From Bacillota bacterium (GTDB lineage: Bacteria > Bacillota > Bacilli > Paenibacillales > Paenibacillaceae): a DNA stretch of 18,936 bases. The stretch is from contig JAEWJS010000140.1 of NCBI GenBank assembly GCA_023386495.1, positions 1 to 18,936 of the forward strand, given 5' to 3'. Numbering within the stretch: the stretch's first letter is position 1; each line of letters begins with the position of its first letter. The notes under the pieces are model-generated. The model was not told where the DNA came from. It did not search any database and was given only the letters and a program-made list of their open reading frames with translations. This document shows positions 1-7,379 of the stretch, one piece after another. A program made the translations under genes and the position numbers.

Positions 1-675
1 CGTGATCAGCTCATCGTTACGCGCGCCTTCTTTGTCGAGGATCACTTCGTTGAAGTAATCGTACGTACCGGAATCGGCACCTGGCGAGAACATGACGATC
101 TTCTCGTTCGGCCAGCCTTCGCGAACCTCTGCCCATGTCTTGACCGTGCTGCCCGTCTTGAAGATCTTCGCCAGTTCTTCAACCGTCAGGTGGTCGATGA
201 AGTCATTCTCTTTGCTTACGACAACGGACAGACCGTCATAGGCGACTTCCAGTTCGATGTGCTCGATGCCAGCCGTCTTGCACAGCTCGTCTTCGGAATC
301 TTTGATCGGACGCGATGCATCGGCGACTGCAATCTCGCCTGCGCAGAAGCGCTTGAATCCGCCGCCTGTGCCGGACACGCCGACCGTGACGCGAACGTCT
401 TTTTGCAGCTTGCTGAACTCTTCTGCGGCAGCCTCGGTCAGAGGGAATACCGTACTTGAGCCGTCGATATCGATCGTACCGGACAATTTCTCTTCAGCCG
501 GCTCTTCGGCTGCGGGCTCATTCGTTTTGTTATTGGCAGCTGGAGTCGCAACGTTCGTTGCATTGTTAGCCGCATTGTTCTCAGCGTTGTTGCCATTGCC
601 GCAAGCTGCGGCAAATACCATTACCATGACTAGCACTGCCATCAAGATCCCCTTACGCTTCATACCCATACCCAA
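1..675 (-). CDS. pstS: Phosphate ABC transporter substrate-binding lipoprotein PstS (3' end cut by the window)
   Basis: Captures inorganic phosphate outside the membrane for the PstCAB importer. The N-terminus has a basic start (MKRK), a hydrophobic stretch and a lipobox-like FAAAC, so it is a lipoprotein, followed by an Asn/Ala/Glu-rich linker. The mature part carries the PstS phosphate-binding motifs: DGSSTV, GTGGGF, ADASRP and PGADSGTYDYF. About 225 codons are present; the C-terminal part lies beyond position 1. The start is uncertain: AAGGAG at 684-689 is 8 nt from a TTG at 675 (used here), 5 nt from a GTG at 678 and 14 nt from an ATG at 669; all are in frame. The 11-bp-phased Pho box upstream (743-781) supports the identification. 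pstC, pstA and pstB would be expected just outside the window. Identification is secure; the start is less so. Confidence 0.95.
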   Translation of the reverse strand, partial: MGMGMKRKGILMAVLVMVMVFAAACGNGNNAENNAANNATNVATPAANNKTNEPAAEEPAEEKLSGTIDIDGSSTVFPLTEAAAEEFSKLQKDVRVTVGVSGTGGGFKRFCAGEIAVADASRPIKDSEDELCKTAGIEHIELEVAYDGLSVVVSKENDFIDHLTVEELAKIFKTGSTVKTWAEVREGWPNEKIVMFSPGADSGTYDYFNEVILDKEGARNDELIT

Positions 676-727
676 CACTACCACTCCTTCTAGTTTGTCT
701 AATTGAGAAACCCCGTCCTCGAAAGTA

Positions 728-781
728 ATCATATCGCCCGATTGTTAATCCTCTGCACAACTTTTGTTAACTGGAAGTTAA
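728..781 (-). promoter_or_regulatory. Pho box (PhoP-binding repeats) and -10 element of pstS
   Basis: On the minus strand four hexamers repeat with exact 11-bp phase, at 781-776 (TTAACT), 770-765 (TTAACA), 759-754 (TGTGCA, degenerate) and 748-743 (TTAACA). Bacillus PhoP binds TT(A/C/T)A(C/T)A-type direct repeats spaced this way. The last repeat ends 9 bp before a TATGAT -10 hexamer (733-728), the spacing expected when PhoP replaces a -35 element. The site lies about 70 bp upstream of pstS. Activation under phosphate starvation is inferred. Confidence 0.75.
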
Positions 782-815
782 ATAATATACGAGCCTCTTC
801 GACAGCATCTTGCAG

Positions 816-1973
816 CTACTCGTTCTTCCTCAACCCTTGCTGACGCAGCTCCCCTGTCAGCCGCTCGATATTCTGCTTCACATGCGACACACGTTCGTAA
901 GCCCGCAGGGACAACTGATCGATCTCCTTGGCACTGCTCCTGTTCGCTGCCGATTCATGGAACAATTGCTCGAATGCGCCGACGGCTCGATTGACTGCCT
1001 CAGCACTGTCGGCGGCCTCCGCACGGCCCTTCACGACCAGATTGGCCGTCTTGCTTACCGAATCCAAGATAGCCTTGATCATCGACGAGATCTCGTCTGC
1101 AGAGCTCTTCGTCTCGGTGGCCAGCTCGCGGACTTCATCCGCGACGACCGCGAAGCCTCTTCCGTGCTCGCCTGCTCTAGCCGCTTCGATTGTGGCGTTC
1201 ACGGCCAGCAGATTGCACTGGTCGGCCAGATTGCGGATCAGCGTCGACACTTTATTGATGGCTTGGGCACGCGCCTGAAGCTCGCGGATCTGTATCTCCT
1301 GCTCCTGATGATGATCGGACAGCCTATCGAAGGATCGGCTGACCGCGCCCAGCTCATTCCTCCCGGACAAGGTCAGATCGACCATACGCTCCGACAATGT
1401 CTCGCCTCTCGCCCCTGCGCTGCGCACCTCGCCGACCGCCGCGTCGATCTCCTCCAGCATCCGCTGCGTGCCACCGATCGTGCGCATCTGAGACTCTGCC
1501 GCTTGCTTAGACAGGGTTCGCGAAATGTTCAGCAGGTCTGCGATCGTCAGAATGCCCGCATAATTCTGCTGGTCCGTGACGATGACGCAGTCGTACAGCG
1601 ACTGTTCGTCCCGTCCAAGCGCGCGGTCGAGCAGCTCCTGCGGCGAAGCGTTCTTCTCGATAATGAAGGGGTGCGGATCCATCAGATAGGAGATCGGCTT
1701 CTCATAGTAGAGATCTGCGCCGAACCGGCGGCTGAGCCGCCTGAAGAAACGATCCCGCATGATCAGGCCCAGCGGGACCATTGACGCATCGCACACGACG
1801 ATGCACTCGGACTGCTGGTGCTTCTCGAACGTCCGGACGACTTGCTCGCAAGTCTGGTCCGGCATGACAACGGCAGCTTGGCGAATCGCTTCCCGGATCA
1901 ACATCCCGTCGCTCCGCGCTGCACCCTCTGGCGATCTTGATGATCGCCCCTCTAACCGCATCGTAACTGCCAC
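816..1973 (-). CDS. Soluble CBS-domain methyl-accepting chemotaxis-like signalling protein
   Basis: Predicted cytoplasmic signal transducer of about 385 residues. Residues about 24-150 look like a pair of CBS domains, which usually bind adenine nucleotides. Residues about 165-380 form the long helical signalling domain of methyl-accepting proteins, with the conserved hairpin tip at about 252-284 (CNLLAVNATIEAARAG, then GRGFAVVADEVREL). No transmembrane segment or periplasmic domain is present, so the input is probably intracellular. The start is uncertain: the frame is open to a TTG at 2051 without a clear ribosome site. I chose GTG at 1973 because AAGGAG (1984-1989) sits 10 nt upstream; ATG at 1961 is an alternative. 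No che genes are adjacent. It could signal to CheA or to another partner; this cannot be decided here. Confidence 0.88.
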   Translation of the reverse strand: MAVTMRLEGRSSRSPEGAARSDGMLIREAIRQAAVVMPDQTCEQVVRTFEKHQQSECIVVCDASMVPLGLIMRDRFFRRLSRRFGADLYYEKPISYLMDPHPFIIEKNASPQELLDRALGRDEQSLYDCVIVTDQQNYAGILTIADLLNISRTLSKQAAESQMRTIGGTQRMLEEIDAAVGEVRSAGARGETLSERMVDLTLSGRNELGAVSRSFDRLSDHHQEQEIQIRELQARAQAINKVSTLIRNLADQCNLLAVNATIEAARAGEHGRGFAVVADEVRELATETKSSADEISSMIKAILDSVSKTANLVVKGRAEAADSAEAVNRAVGAFEQLFHESAANRSSAKEIDQLSLRAYERVSHVKQNIERLTGELRQQGLRKNE

Positions 1974-2128
1974 GTTCCTCTCACTCCTTGCTCGTATCTC
2001 TAGGTTCTTGCTTGCATTGTAAGGAGGAACCGTCAAAACTACGCTCGACAAACGTAAACGATATGTTAAATTTCATGATTCTGCAGCATTCGTCATGCTT
2101 CGACTGATTCCGCCGATGAAAATATAAA

Positions 2129-2157
2129 TTGATCCGTTGTGCTTCCGGATATATAAT
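2129..2157 (+). promoter_or_regulatory. Sigma-A type promoter of arsB
   Basis: TTGATC at 2129-2134 and TATAAT at 2152-2157 are separated by exactly 17 bp. They lie 70 bp upstream of the arsB start on the same strand. No clear palindromic ArsR operator is visible around it, so arsenite induction cannot be claimed from sequence. Confidence 0.65.
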
Positions 2158-2227
2158 GGCGAATGTCAGAGCAGTTATAGAGGGTTATCGTAGACGAGTG
2201 ATTTCAACTTAGAGGACGGTTGTTACG

Positions 2228-3520
2228 ATGATGGTGCCGGCTTTATTCCTATTTATCCTTACATTAATATTCGTGATCTGGCAGCCCAAGGGGCTGTCGA
2301 TCGGCTGGACCGCATCGGCTGGCGCAATTCTCGCCTTGCTGCTCGGCGTCGTCGACTTCGGCGATGTGCGCGACGTTACGGAGATCGTCTGGAATGCGAC
2401 GCTCGCTTTTGTCGGCATCATCCTGATCTCCCTCATCCTTGATGAGATCGGGTTGTTCGAGTGGGCCGCCCTGCATATGGCACGGCTTGCGCGCGGCGAT
2501 GGCAGGCGCATGTTCATCTACGTCGTGCTGCTCGGGGCTGCAGTGTCGGCCTTGTTCGCGAACGACGGCGCTGCGCTCATCCTGACGCCGATCGTGATGG
2601 CGATGGTCCGCGCGCTGAAGTTCGATGAACGCAGCGTCATCGCCTACGTGATGGCGAGCGGGTTCATCTCCGATACCGCTTCGCTGCCGCTCATCGTGAG
2701 CAACCTGGTGAACATTGTGTCCGCCGATTTCTTCGCGATCGGCTTCGTCGAATATGCCGGCGTGATGATCATGCCGATGATCGGATCCGTCGCGGCCAGC
2801 TTGTTGGTACTGTATTGGTACTACCGTTCCTCGATCCCGCCGGTGTATGAAACAGGCGAGCTACGCGAGCCTCGAGAAGCGATCAGGGACTGGAAACTGT
2901 TCAAGCTGTCTTGGGTCGTATTGGTCGTGCTGCTTGCGGCTTACTTATCGAGCGAGTGGATCGATATTCCGATCTCGTTCATTACGCTCTCCGCAGCGAC
3001 TGTTCTGCTCATCGCCGCCCAGCGCAATAAGGAGCTGCAGACCGCCCGACTTGTGAAGGACGCCCCATGGGCTGTCGTCTTCTTCTCGATCGGCATGTAT
3101 GTCGTTGTGTACGGACTGCGCAATGCGGGACTTACCGACATTCTCGGCGAAGCGTTCCAATGGGTGGCTGACCAAGGCCTTTACGCTGCAGCAGTCGGCG
3201 GCGGGCTGATCGCTGCAATCCTCTCGTCGGTCATGAACAATCTGCCGACGGTCATGATCGATATGCTCGCCATACAAGCAACATCGACCGATGGCGTCTT
3301 GCGGGAAGCGCTCATCTACGCAAACGTCATCGGCTCCGACCTCGGTCCGAAGCTGACGCCGATCGGCTCGCTGGCTACACTGCTTTGGATGCATGTGCTC
3401 GCGAGGAAAGGCATGAAGATTACCTGGGGGTATTATTTTCGCGTCGGAATCGTCATCACGCTGCCCGTCTTGCTCGTGACACTGTCCGCGCTGGCACTAT
3501 GGCTTGCGCTTATTCGATAG
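2228..3520 (+). CDS. arsB: ArsB-type arsenite efflux permease
   Basis: Integral membrane protein of 430 residues, close to the 429 residues of the staphylococcal plasmid ArsB. It extrudes arsenite or antimonite, driven by membrane potential alone or by an ArsA ATPase. Recognisable family stretches include IWQPKGLSIGWTA near residue 18, IVWNATLAFVGIILISLILDE near 55, FANDGAALILTPIV near 115 and a late GSDLGPKLTPIGSLATLLWM. About 11-12 hydrophobic helices are apparent. AGAGGA at 2211-2216 precedes the start; a second ATG follows immediately at 2231. No arsR, arsC, arsA or acr3 gene lies in the window, so it is an orphan, transcribed from its own promoter. Identification by recalled family sequence is strong; the metalloid specificity is inferred. 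Confidence 0.93.
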   Translation: MMVPALFLFILTLIFVIWQPKGLSIGWTASAGAILALLLGVVDFGDVRDVTEIVWNATLAFVGIILISLILDEIGLFEWAALHMARLARGDGRRMFIYVVLLGAAVSALFANDGAALILTPIVMAMVRALKFDERSVIAYVMASGFISDTASLPLIVSNLVNIVSADFFAIGFVEYAGVMIMPMIGSVAASLLVLYWYYRSSIPPVYETGELREPREAIRDWKLFKLSWVVLVVLLAAYLSSEWIDIPISFITLSAATVLLIAAQRNKELQTARLVKDAPWAVVFFSIGMYVVVYGLRNAGLTDILGEAFQWVADQGLYAAAVGGGLIAAILSSVMNNLPTVMIDMLAIQATSTDGVLREALIYANVIGSDLGPKLTPIGSLATLLWMHVLARKGMKITWGYYFRVGIVITLPVLLVTLSALALWLALIR

Positions 3521-3527
3521 AAGCATA

Positions 3528-3564
3528 AGAGGCCGCCGCTCCCATACCGGGAACGACGGCCTCT
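3528..3564. terminator. Strong inverted repeat between arsB and nuclease module A
   Basis: A 16-bp stem (AGAGGCCG... / ...CGGCCTCT) with a 5-nt loop starts 8 nt after the arsB stop. As RNA from the plus strand it has two C/A mismatches. As RNA from the minus strand these become G-U pairs, so the hairpin is stronger for leftward transcripts from nuclease gene A. There is no clear U-tract on either side, so it is a candidate bidirectional terminator or an mRNA 3'-end stabiliser. Confidence 0.5.
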
Positions 3565-3617
3565 GCACCTATGTCACGTATATGAATCGCCAACCTATTG
3601 CCTTCTGAATCATCTCG

Positions 3618-3687
3618 GCGCTATCGCCCACACCATCCCGCCTACTCGCACCGCACGCGCTATCGCCCATCCAATCCCGCCTACACG
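3618..3687. repeat. Tandem pair of a 31-nt repeat (period 39)
   Basis: Two copies, 3618-3648 and 3657-3687, start GCGCTATCGCCCA and end ATCCCGCCTAC-N-CG. They match at 27 of 31 positions. They lie at the outer edge of the palindrome array of module A, inside the 423-bp non-coding stretch 3521-3943. No function is recognised. Confidence 0.7.
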
Positions 3688-3701
3688 AGCCGTCGCTTTT
3701 C

Positions 3702-3894
3702 GGATTAGCCGGAATTTCTCCCTTTAATCCCCCCATTTGACCTTGATATGCCCATTTAACGGGAAAAGCTCCCGCTAATTCCGCTCCAAGTGGGCTATCC
3801 TCCCAGTATCCGTAATATTAGCGGGAGTTTTTCCAACTAATCACTTATACACCGCTACCCCCGCAAAATTATATGGAGATTTTCCCACTAAATT
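3702..3894. repeat. Palindromic repeat array A, downstream of nuclease gene A
   Basis: Four imperfect palindromes occur at 3702-3730, 3754-3780, 3817-3841 and 3866-3894, with starts 49-63 bp apart. Read on either strand each approximates the arms ATTAGCGGGA and TCCCGCTAAT around an A- or T-rich core. The outermost unit has perfect GGATTA/TAATCC ends. Together with the tandem repeat at 3618-3687 this accounts for much of the 423-bp gene-free stretch. No ORF of interest is seen there. The units would lie in the 3' untranslated region of nuclease gene A. Confidence 0.75.
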
Positions 3895-3943
3895 CAAAAG
3901 CCGCCCCTCCTTCATCTCAGACCACGCCGCTCGCCCTCGACCT

Positions 3944-4618
3944 TTAGTCCAAGTAATGCATGGCACCTCTCGCCAACTGGTAACGCACGACCCGTTCGCG
4001 TTCGTTACCGTACACTGGTGTCAGCCAGCCTTTCTCGCATAATTTACGCAGCATGGCTACGGCAGTCTTAAGATCGATCCGATAGCGATCCGCCACATCT
4101 TTCGGGCGAATCGGTTCTACCGACTGAATTGCATACCGGATGACATCCTTCTCCGCCAGCATAGCACGAGATGTAGGCATCTCCCCTGGACTGTATCGAC
4201 TGAGCACCATACGCAGCAGCATGATGCACAAATCCGGCCGCTGCTCGACATCATCATAAGCGAACGAAATGACCGGGTAGCCCATCGCGAACAGGAATGT
4301 CTCCCGATTCAGCTCATTGCTATACTTGGCGCGATCCATCTCTTGTACATGCGTGCGGAAGCCCTTGATCTCGATTATGATTGTTGCCAAGCCAATCTCC
4401 AGCATAAAATCAGCGAAATACGATCTTCCGCGCCAGTCCGGCACTTCGTATTCCGGGTGAATGCCTTCCAGCGTGCCCCTAAGCGGCCAGATTACGTTGC
4501 GTAAAAACAACTGTTCTGCATGCCGGTGCCCCCTCTCCAGACGACCGCGTCTCTCTCCTGAGCGGCTTGCAAGATGCTTCTTCATGAACTGTTCATGCAC
4601 AACTTCGTACGACATCAT
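3944..4618 (-). CDS. Nuclease-like protein A: DUF559/Vsr-like fold with C-terminal winged helix
   Basis: 224-residue soluble protein, not a named gene. Residues about 20-135 look like a PD-(D/E)xK fold of the DUF559/Vsr type: E35 in the first helix, HPEYEV at 54-59, the DF pair at 70-71, then E83-I-K85 and H90, and a late GYPVISFAYDD strand/turn. Residues about 150-220 look like a winged helix-turn-helix. It aligns without gaps to the protein encoded at 11973-12656 over the first 140 residues, with roughly 40% identity counted by eye. AAGGGG lies 5 nt before this ATG and 8 nt before a second ATG at 4615. Upstream are a promoter and a terminator-like hairpin; downstream is a palindrome array. 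A DNA-cleaving or repeat-binding role is inferred. No partner toxin, methylase or transposase is adjacent. Confidence 0.8.
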   Translation of the reverse strand: MMSYEVVHEQFMKKHLASRSGERRGRLERGHRHAEQLFLRNVIWPLRGTLEGIHPEYEVPDWRGRSYFADFMLEIGLATIIIEIKGFRTHVQEMDRAKYSNELNRETFLFAMGYPVISFAYDDVEQRPDLCIMLLRMVLSRYSPGEMPTSRAMLAEKDVIRYAIQSVEPIRPKDVADRYRIDLKTAVAMLRKLCEKGWLTPVYGNERERVVRYQLARGAMHYLD

Positions 4619-4634
4619 TAATCCCCCTTCACAT

Positions 4635-4682
4635 AAAAAAAACGCCCCTAATCACACTCGAACCGAGTAGATCAGGGACGTT
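4635..4682 (-). terminator. Terminator-type hairpin before nuclease gene A (also end of the HAD gene)
   Basis: Minus-strand RNA forms a 13-bp stem (AACGUCCCUGAUC pairing with GAUUAGGGGCGUU, two G-U pairs), capped by ACUCG-GUU-CGAGU, followed by eight U. It ends 16 nt before the ATG of nuclease gene A. Because a promoter (4703-4731) sits between the HAD stop and this hairpin, it can end HAD transcripts and can also act as an attenuator in the nuclease leader. Confidence 0.85.
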
Positions 4683-4702
4683 CTTCGTCACATATTGTTA
4701 CC

Positions 4703-4731
4703 ATTATAGTATATAACTCCCATATGCACAA
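4703..4731 (-). promoter_or_regulatory. Sigma-A type promoter for nuclease gene A
   Basis: On the minus strand TTGTGC (4731-4726) and TATAAT (4708-4703) are 17 bp apart. The box lies between the HAD stop codon and the hairpin at 4635-4682, so a transcript from it would pass through that hairpin before reaching the nuclease start at 4618. Confidence 0.6.
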
Positions 4732-4745
4732 GCTTATCTACACAA

Positions 4746-5399
4746 CTACTCCCCTGCCAGCACCAACGCCGCAAAATCCTCCCAATGCTCGATCGCCGCA
4801 ACCGGCAACACGCCTCTCGCCCGCAGCTCCTTGCGATCCGCGCGATACGCAACGAACGGCACGCCTGCGCCGGCGGCAGCCGCTCCGTCGATCCATGAAT
4901 CCCCAACTGCCAGCCAATCGGCTGCATCCATTCCCGGATATCGCCGCAGAACCGCGAGCACCGCTTCGGGCGAAGGCTTGAGCTCCGGCACGTCCTCGCG
5001 TCCTAGCACGAGCTCGAATCGGTCCAGCACGCCGGTCTCCCGCAGCGCACGGTCAGCGGCCGCACGCGCATTGTTCGTCAGCACCGCGAGCACCAGTCCC
5101 TCAGACTGCAGCTCATCTAGCATGGACAGCACGCCAGGCTCCAGCCCCGCATCCGCCATGCCGGCCGTCTCATGCTTGGCTGCGATCGCCCACACGGCGG
5201 CTAGCCCTTCGCCCGCAAGTCCCTGCGCTCTCGCATCCCGAATCATCGTGGACGTGGTCTGCTCCTGTACCGGATAGTCGGTCGGCAGCACGCCGCTCGA
5301 CGCCAGCCATTCGTACACGTCCAGCTTCATTGCCGCATAATCGATCTTCGACTGCAGCAGCGTATTGTCCATGTCCAGCAGAATCGCTCTCGGCCGCAC
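4746..5399 (-). CDS. HAD-family phosphatase (phosphoglycolate phosphatase-like)
   Basis: 217-residue cytoplasmic hydrolase of the haloacid dehalogenase superfamily, subfamily IA. All four motifs are visible: the nucleophile motif D9-M-D11-N-T, motif II in LTNN, the motif III lysine in ELKPSPEAV, and motif IV in VGDSWID, with an alpha-helical cap between motifs I and II. Substrate is unknown; small phosphate monoesters are usual. The frame runs open far upstream over the EamA gene, but AAGGAGG at 5414-5420 fixes the real start nearby: GTG at 5399 (used) is 14 nt away, whereas an in-frame CTG at 5405 is 8 nt away and may be the true start. It follows the EamA gene by about 20 bp and is probably in the same operon. 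Confidence 0.88.
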   Translation of the reverse strand: MRPRAILLDMDNTLLQSKIDYAAMKLDVYEWLASSGVLPTDYPVQEQTTSTMIRDARAQGLAGEGLAAVWAIAAKHETAGMADAGLEPGVLSMLDELQSEGLVLAVLTNNARAAADRALRETGVLDRFELVLGREDVPELKPSPEAVLAVLRRYPGMDAADWLAVGDSWIDGAAAAGAGVPFVAYRADRKELRARGVLPVAAIEHWEDFAALVLAGE

Positions 5400-5422
5400 G
5401 TTCAGTGTACACGCCTCCTTTT

Positions 5423-6271
5423 TTACCCGGTTAGCCCTAGTACGATTATGCCGCAAGTAATCACGATCGACGCCATGATTCGCCTGAACCCTTGCTGCTC
5501 CTTCAAGAGCCAGATCGCGCCGATCGTCCCGAACACCGTTCCGATCTCCCGCACGGGCGTCAACAGAGACACAGGGCCATAGTGCAGCGCGAACAAGAAC
5601 AACAGGTAACCCGCCGGTGCCAATATCCCCGCTGCAATCACCGACCGCTTGTATTGCGCCCATTCCGCGCGTGCCGCACCTCCAGCCAGCGCAGCCGCGG
5701 TCAACGCCATCGCATTGCCGATGTTCCCCGCCATATTCAGCACGACTGCCGGCACATATTGCAAGGCCTGCGCGTCAACCAGCGTGTAGCAGGTGACGGT
5801 TAGCCCGACCGCGAATGCGTATGCAGCAGGCTTGCCGATCTTCCAAGCGGCGCCCCCTCGCTTCGGCTCCTGGAGCGCCGCAATGCCGATCACAATTCCC
5901 GCAATGCCGACCCATCCCCATGGCGACACATGCTGGCCGAACAGCAGGACGGCGCCGAGCGGCACCAATAACGGGCTCGTTCCCCGCATGATCGGATAAG
6001 CTTGCGACAGATCCCCGATCGTGTAGGCGCGCGCCAACAGCCATACATACAGGCCATGCAGCGCTGCTGAAGCAGCCGCATACACGCCGGCCTCCGGCGT
6101 AATGCTCCAATCCCCCATCTCCCATATCGTCCATGGGAGGAACAGCGCGAACGCGATCAACTGGCAGATCCACAGGAATGCCGCCTTGTTGCCGCTGCTC
6201 TTGGCCATCAAGTTCCAAGTCGCGTGACACAGGCCCGAAGCCAGTACCAACGTTAGCGCAGCTGCCGTCAC
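5423..6271 (-). CDS. EamA/DMT-superfamily transporter
   Basis: 282-residue membrane protein with about ten hydrophobic helices in two similar halves, the EamA (drug/metabolite transporter) pattern. It begins with an ASGLCHATWNLMAK helix, and the PIMRGTSPLLVPLGAVLLFGE-like segment near residue 95 (here ending LLFGQ) is typical. The second half ends with PVREIGTVFGTIGAIWLLKE near residue 250. Such proteins export or import amino acids, nucleosides or other small metabolites; the substrate cannot be told. The start is a GTG with GGAGGAG upstream at good spacing. A promoter at 6303-6331 precedes it, and the HAD gene follows closely. Confidence 0.87.
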   Translation of the reverse strand: MTAAALTLVLASGLCHATWNLMAKSSGNKAAFLWICQLIAFALFLPWTIWEMGDWSITPEAGVYAAASAALHGLYVWLLARAYTIGDLSQAYPIMRGTSPLLVPLGAVLLFGQHVSPWGWVGIAGIVIGIAALQEPKRGGAAWKIGKPAAYAFAVGLTVTCYTLVDAQALQYVPAVVLNMAGNIGNAMALTAAALAGGAARAEWAQYKRSVIAAGILAPAGYLLFLFALHYGPVSLLTPVREIGTVFGTIGAIWLLKEQQGFRRIMASIVITCGIIVLGLTG

Positions 6272-6302
6272 CTGACCTCACTCCTCCGCCGCCATTTTCC
6301 TG

Positions 6303-6331
6303 ATTATACGTCCTGATTCCCAGCCGTACAA
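6303..6331 (-). promoter_or_regulatory. Promoter of the EamA-HAD operon
   Basis: On the minus strand TTGTAC (6331-6326) and TATAAT (6308-6303) are 17 bp apart, about 30 bp upstream of the GTG start. The -10 element overlaps a 14-nt exact match (6294-6307) to a unit of palindrome array B. Confidence 0.55.
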
Positions 6332-6340
6332 CAACGAGAA

Positions 6341-6370
6341 GAACCTCCGCCCAACCTGCAGCGGAGGTTC
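6341..6370 (-). terminator. Intrinsic terminator of the xylA-xylB-epimerase operon
   Basis: A perfect 10-bp stem GAACCTCCGC / GCGGAGGTTC with a 10-nt loop lies 17 bp after the epimerase stop. On the minus strand it is followed by a moderately U-rich stretch (UUCUCGUUGUUG). Confidence 0.75.
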
Positions 6371-6386
6371 CCTATTTTGCCGTACC

Positions 6387-7379
6387 TTATTTCACGTACA
6401 GTCGTGCCGTCTCTTCCCAGATCTCGCCCGGTGCCAAGCTGAACAGTCCGATCTCGTCGGCCGGCAGCTCGGACATCGGTGCGTTGACGAGGTTGACCTG
6501 CGGCTCTGGACAGAAGAAGCCCTCTTGTCCGCCGTTGTTCCAGATCATCCACTGCTTATAGGATGTGCCGACATCGTACACGAGCGTGACGCCCAGCTTG
6601 CTGTCCGTCAGCTCCATCCGGTTGCGTCCGTTCTGCGGCAGCGCCGTGTAATGATTGTCCATCGGCTCGAAGAACGGATTGACGCCTTCGCCCTTGATCC
6701 GCTCCTCGTCCGCAGACAGCTGCTGGTACGCACCTGTCGGCAGCATGCGCTCGTTCAGCTCCCAACGGTTGCCGATCGTCGCCTTGAACGTATAATCCTT
6801 CGCTTCGCTGCCTGGCGCGAACGGCGCATTGATCGCCGTGTGGAACGCCAATAGGCAAGGCATTTCGTCCTGGCCGTCATTCTTCACGGTCAGGTGCTGC
6901 GACAGGCCGTTCGAGCTGAGCGAATAACGCAGACGGATCGTGAATGTATGAGGCAGATACTTGTAGATCAAGTGCGACTCGTCGACCGTCAGCGCAACCT
7001 CGGCATAGCTCTCATGCTCCGTTGCCCCGAATTGGACGAGCGTCCATTCCGATTGATGCGCGTAGCCGTGCAGGTGGTTGCCCGTCCTCGCTTCGTTCAC
7101 CGGGAATTGATACACTTTGCCGCGCCAAGGCAGCTTCCCGTCCTGATAACGGTTCGGCGGGAATAGTACCGGAATGCCGTGAATCGACGCATTCGCCCGG
7201 AACGCATCCATCTCCGATTCCTCGGGCTCACGCAGGAAGCGATATCCCGTATCCGTGTCGCGGAACGCGATCAGATTGCCTCCGACGCCCGGCAGCAGCG
7301 CCGCCTCATAGGTGCCGGCTTTGAGCCATACGGCCCGCTCGCCTTGATAGATTCCTTCGAATGCCGTGCATTGCGACAT
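6387..7379 (-). CDS. Aldose 1-epimerase (mutarotase) family protein
   Basis: 330-residue cytoplasmic enzyme that interconverts alpha and beta anomers of an aldose. Visible family features are GNHLHG near residues 100-105, with a likely catalytic His, LAFHTAINAPF with His180, and a late CPEPQVNLVNAP holding the likely catalytic Glu. The ATG at 7379 is preceded by AGGAG with 8-nt spacing; a longer reading from 7415 has no comparable site. It is the third gene after xylA and xylB on the same strand, so xylose is a reasonable substrate, but galactose or glucose cannot be excluded. The terminator at 6341-6370 ends the unit. Confidence 0.88.
   Translation of the reverse strand: MSQCTAFEGIYQGERAVWLKAGTYEAALLPGVGGNLIAFRDTDTGYRFLREPEESEMDAFRANASIHGIPVLFPPNRYQDGKLPWRGKVYQFPVNEARTGNHLHGYAHQSEWTLVQFGATEHESYAEVALTVDESHLIYKYLPHTFTIRLRYSLSSNGLSQHLTVKNDGQDEMPCLLAFHTAINAPFAPGSEAKDYTFKATIGNRWELNERMLPTGAYQQLSADEERIKGEGVNPFFEPMDNHYTALPQNGRNRMELTDSKLGVTLVYDVGTSYKQWMIWNNGGQEGFFCPEPQVNLVNAPMSELPADEIGLFSLAPGEIWEETARLYVK

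Noticed and set aside
810..1784. 324-residue open frame on the plus strand
   Set aside because: It is antisense to the CBS-MCP gene, whose signalling-domain motif is unmistakable.
1991..2051. TTG start at 2051 for the CBS-MCP gene and a plus-strand AAGGAGG near 1991
   Set aside because: The TTG has no ribosome site upstream, and the plus-strand AAGGAGG is not followed by a credible coding frame.
3702..3894. CRISPR array
   Set aside because: The units are imperfect palindromes that differ from each other, the distances between them vary, and there are no cas genes. The same holds for 12656-12847.
4654..4670. tRNA T-arm-like sequence GGTTCGAGT on the minus strand
   Set aside because: It is the capping stem-loop of the terminator hairpin; no acceptor, D or anticodon arms are present.
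4618..4682. T-box or other riboswitch in the leader of nuclease gene A
   Set aside because: The leader is too short, and no T-box AGGGUGG-type sequence or other aptamer core is visible; only a terminator hairpin is.
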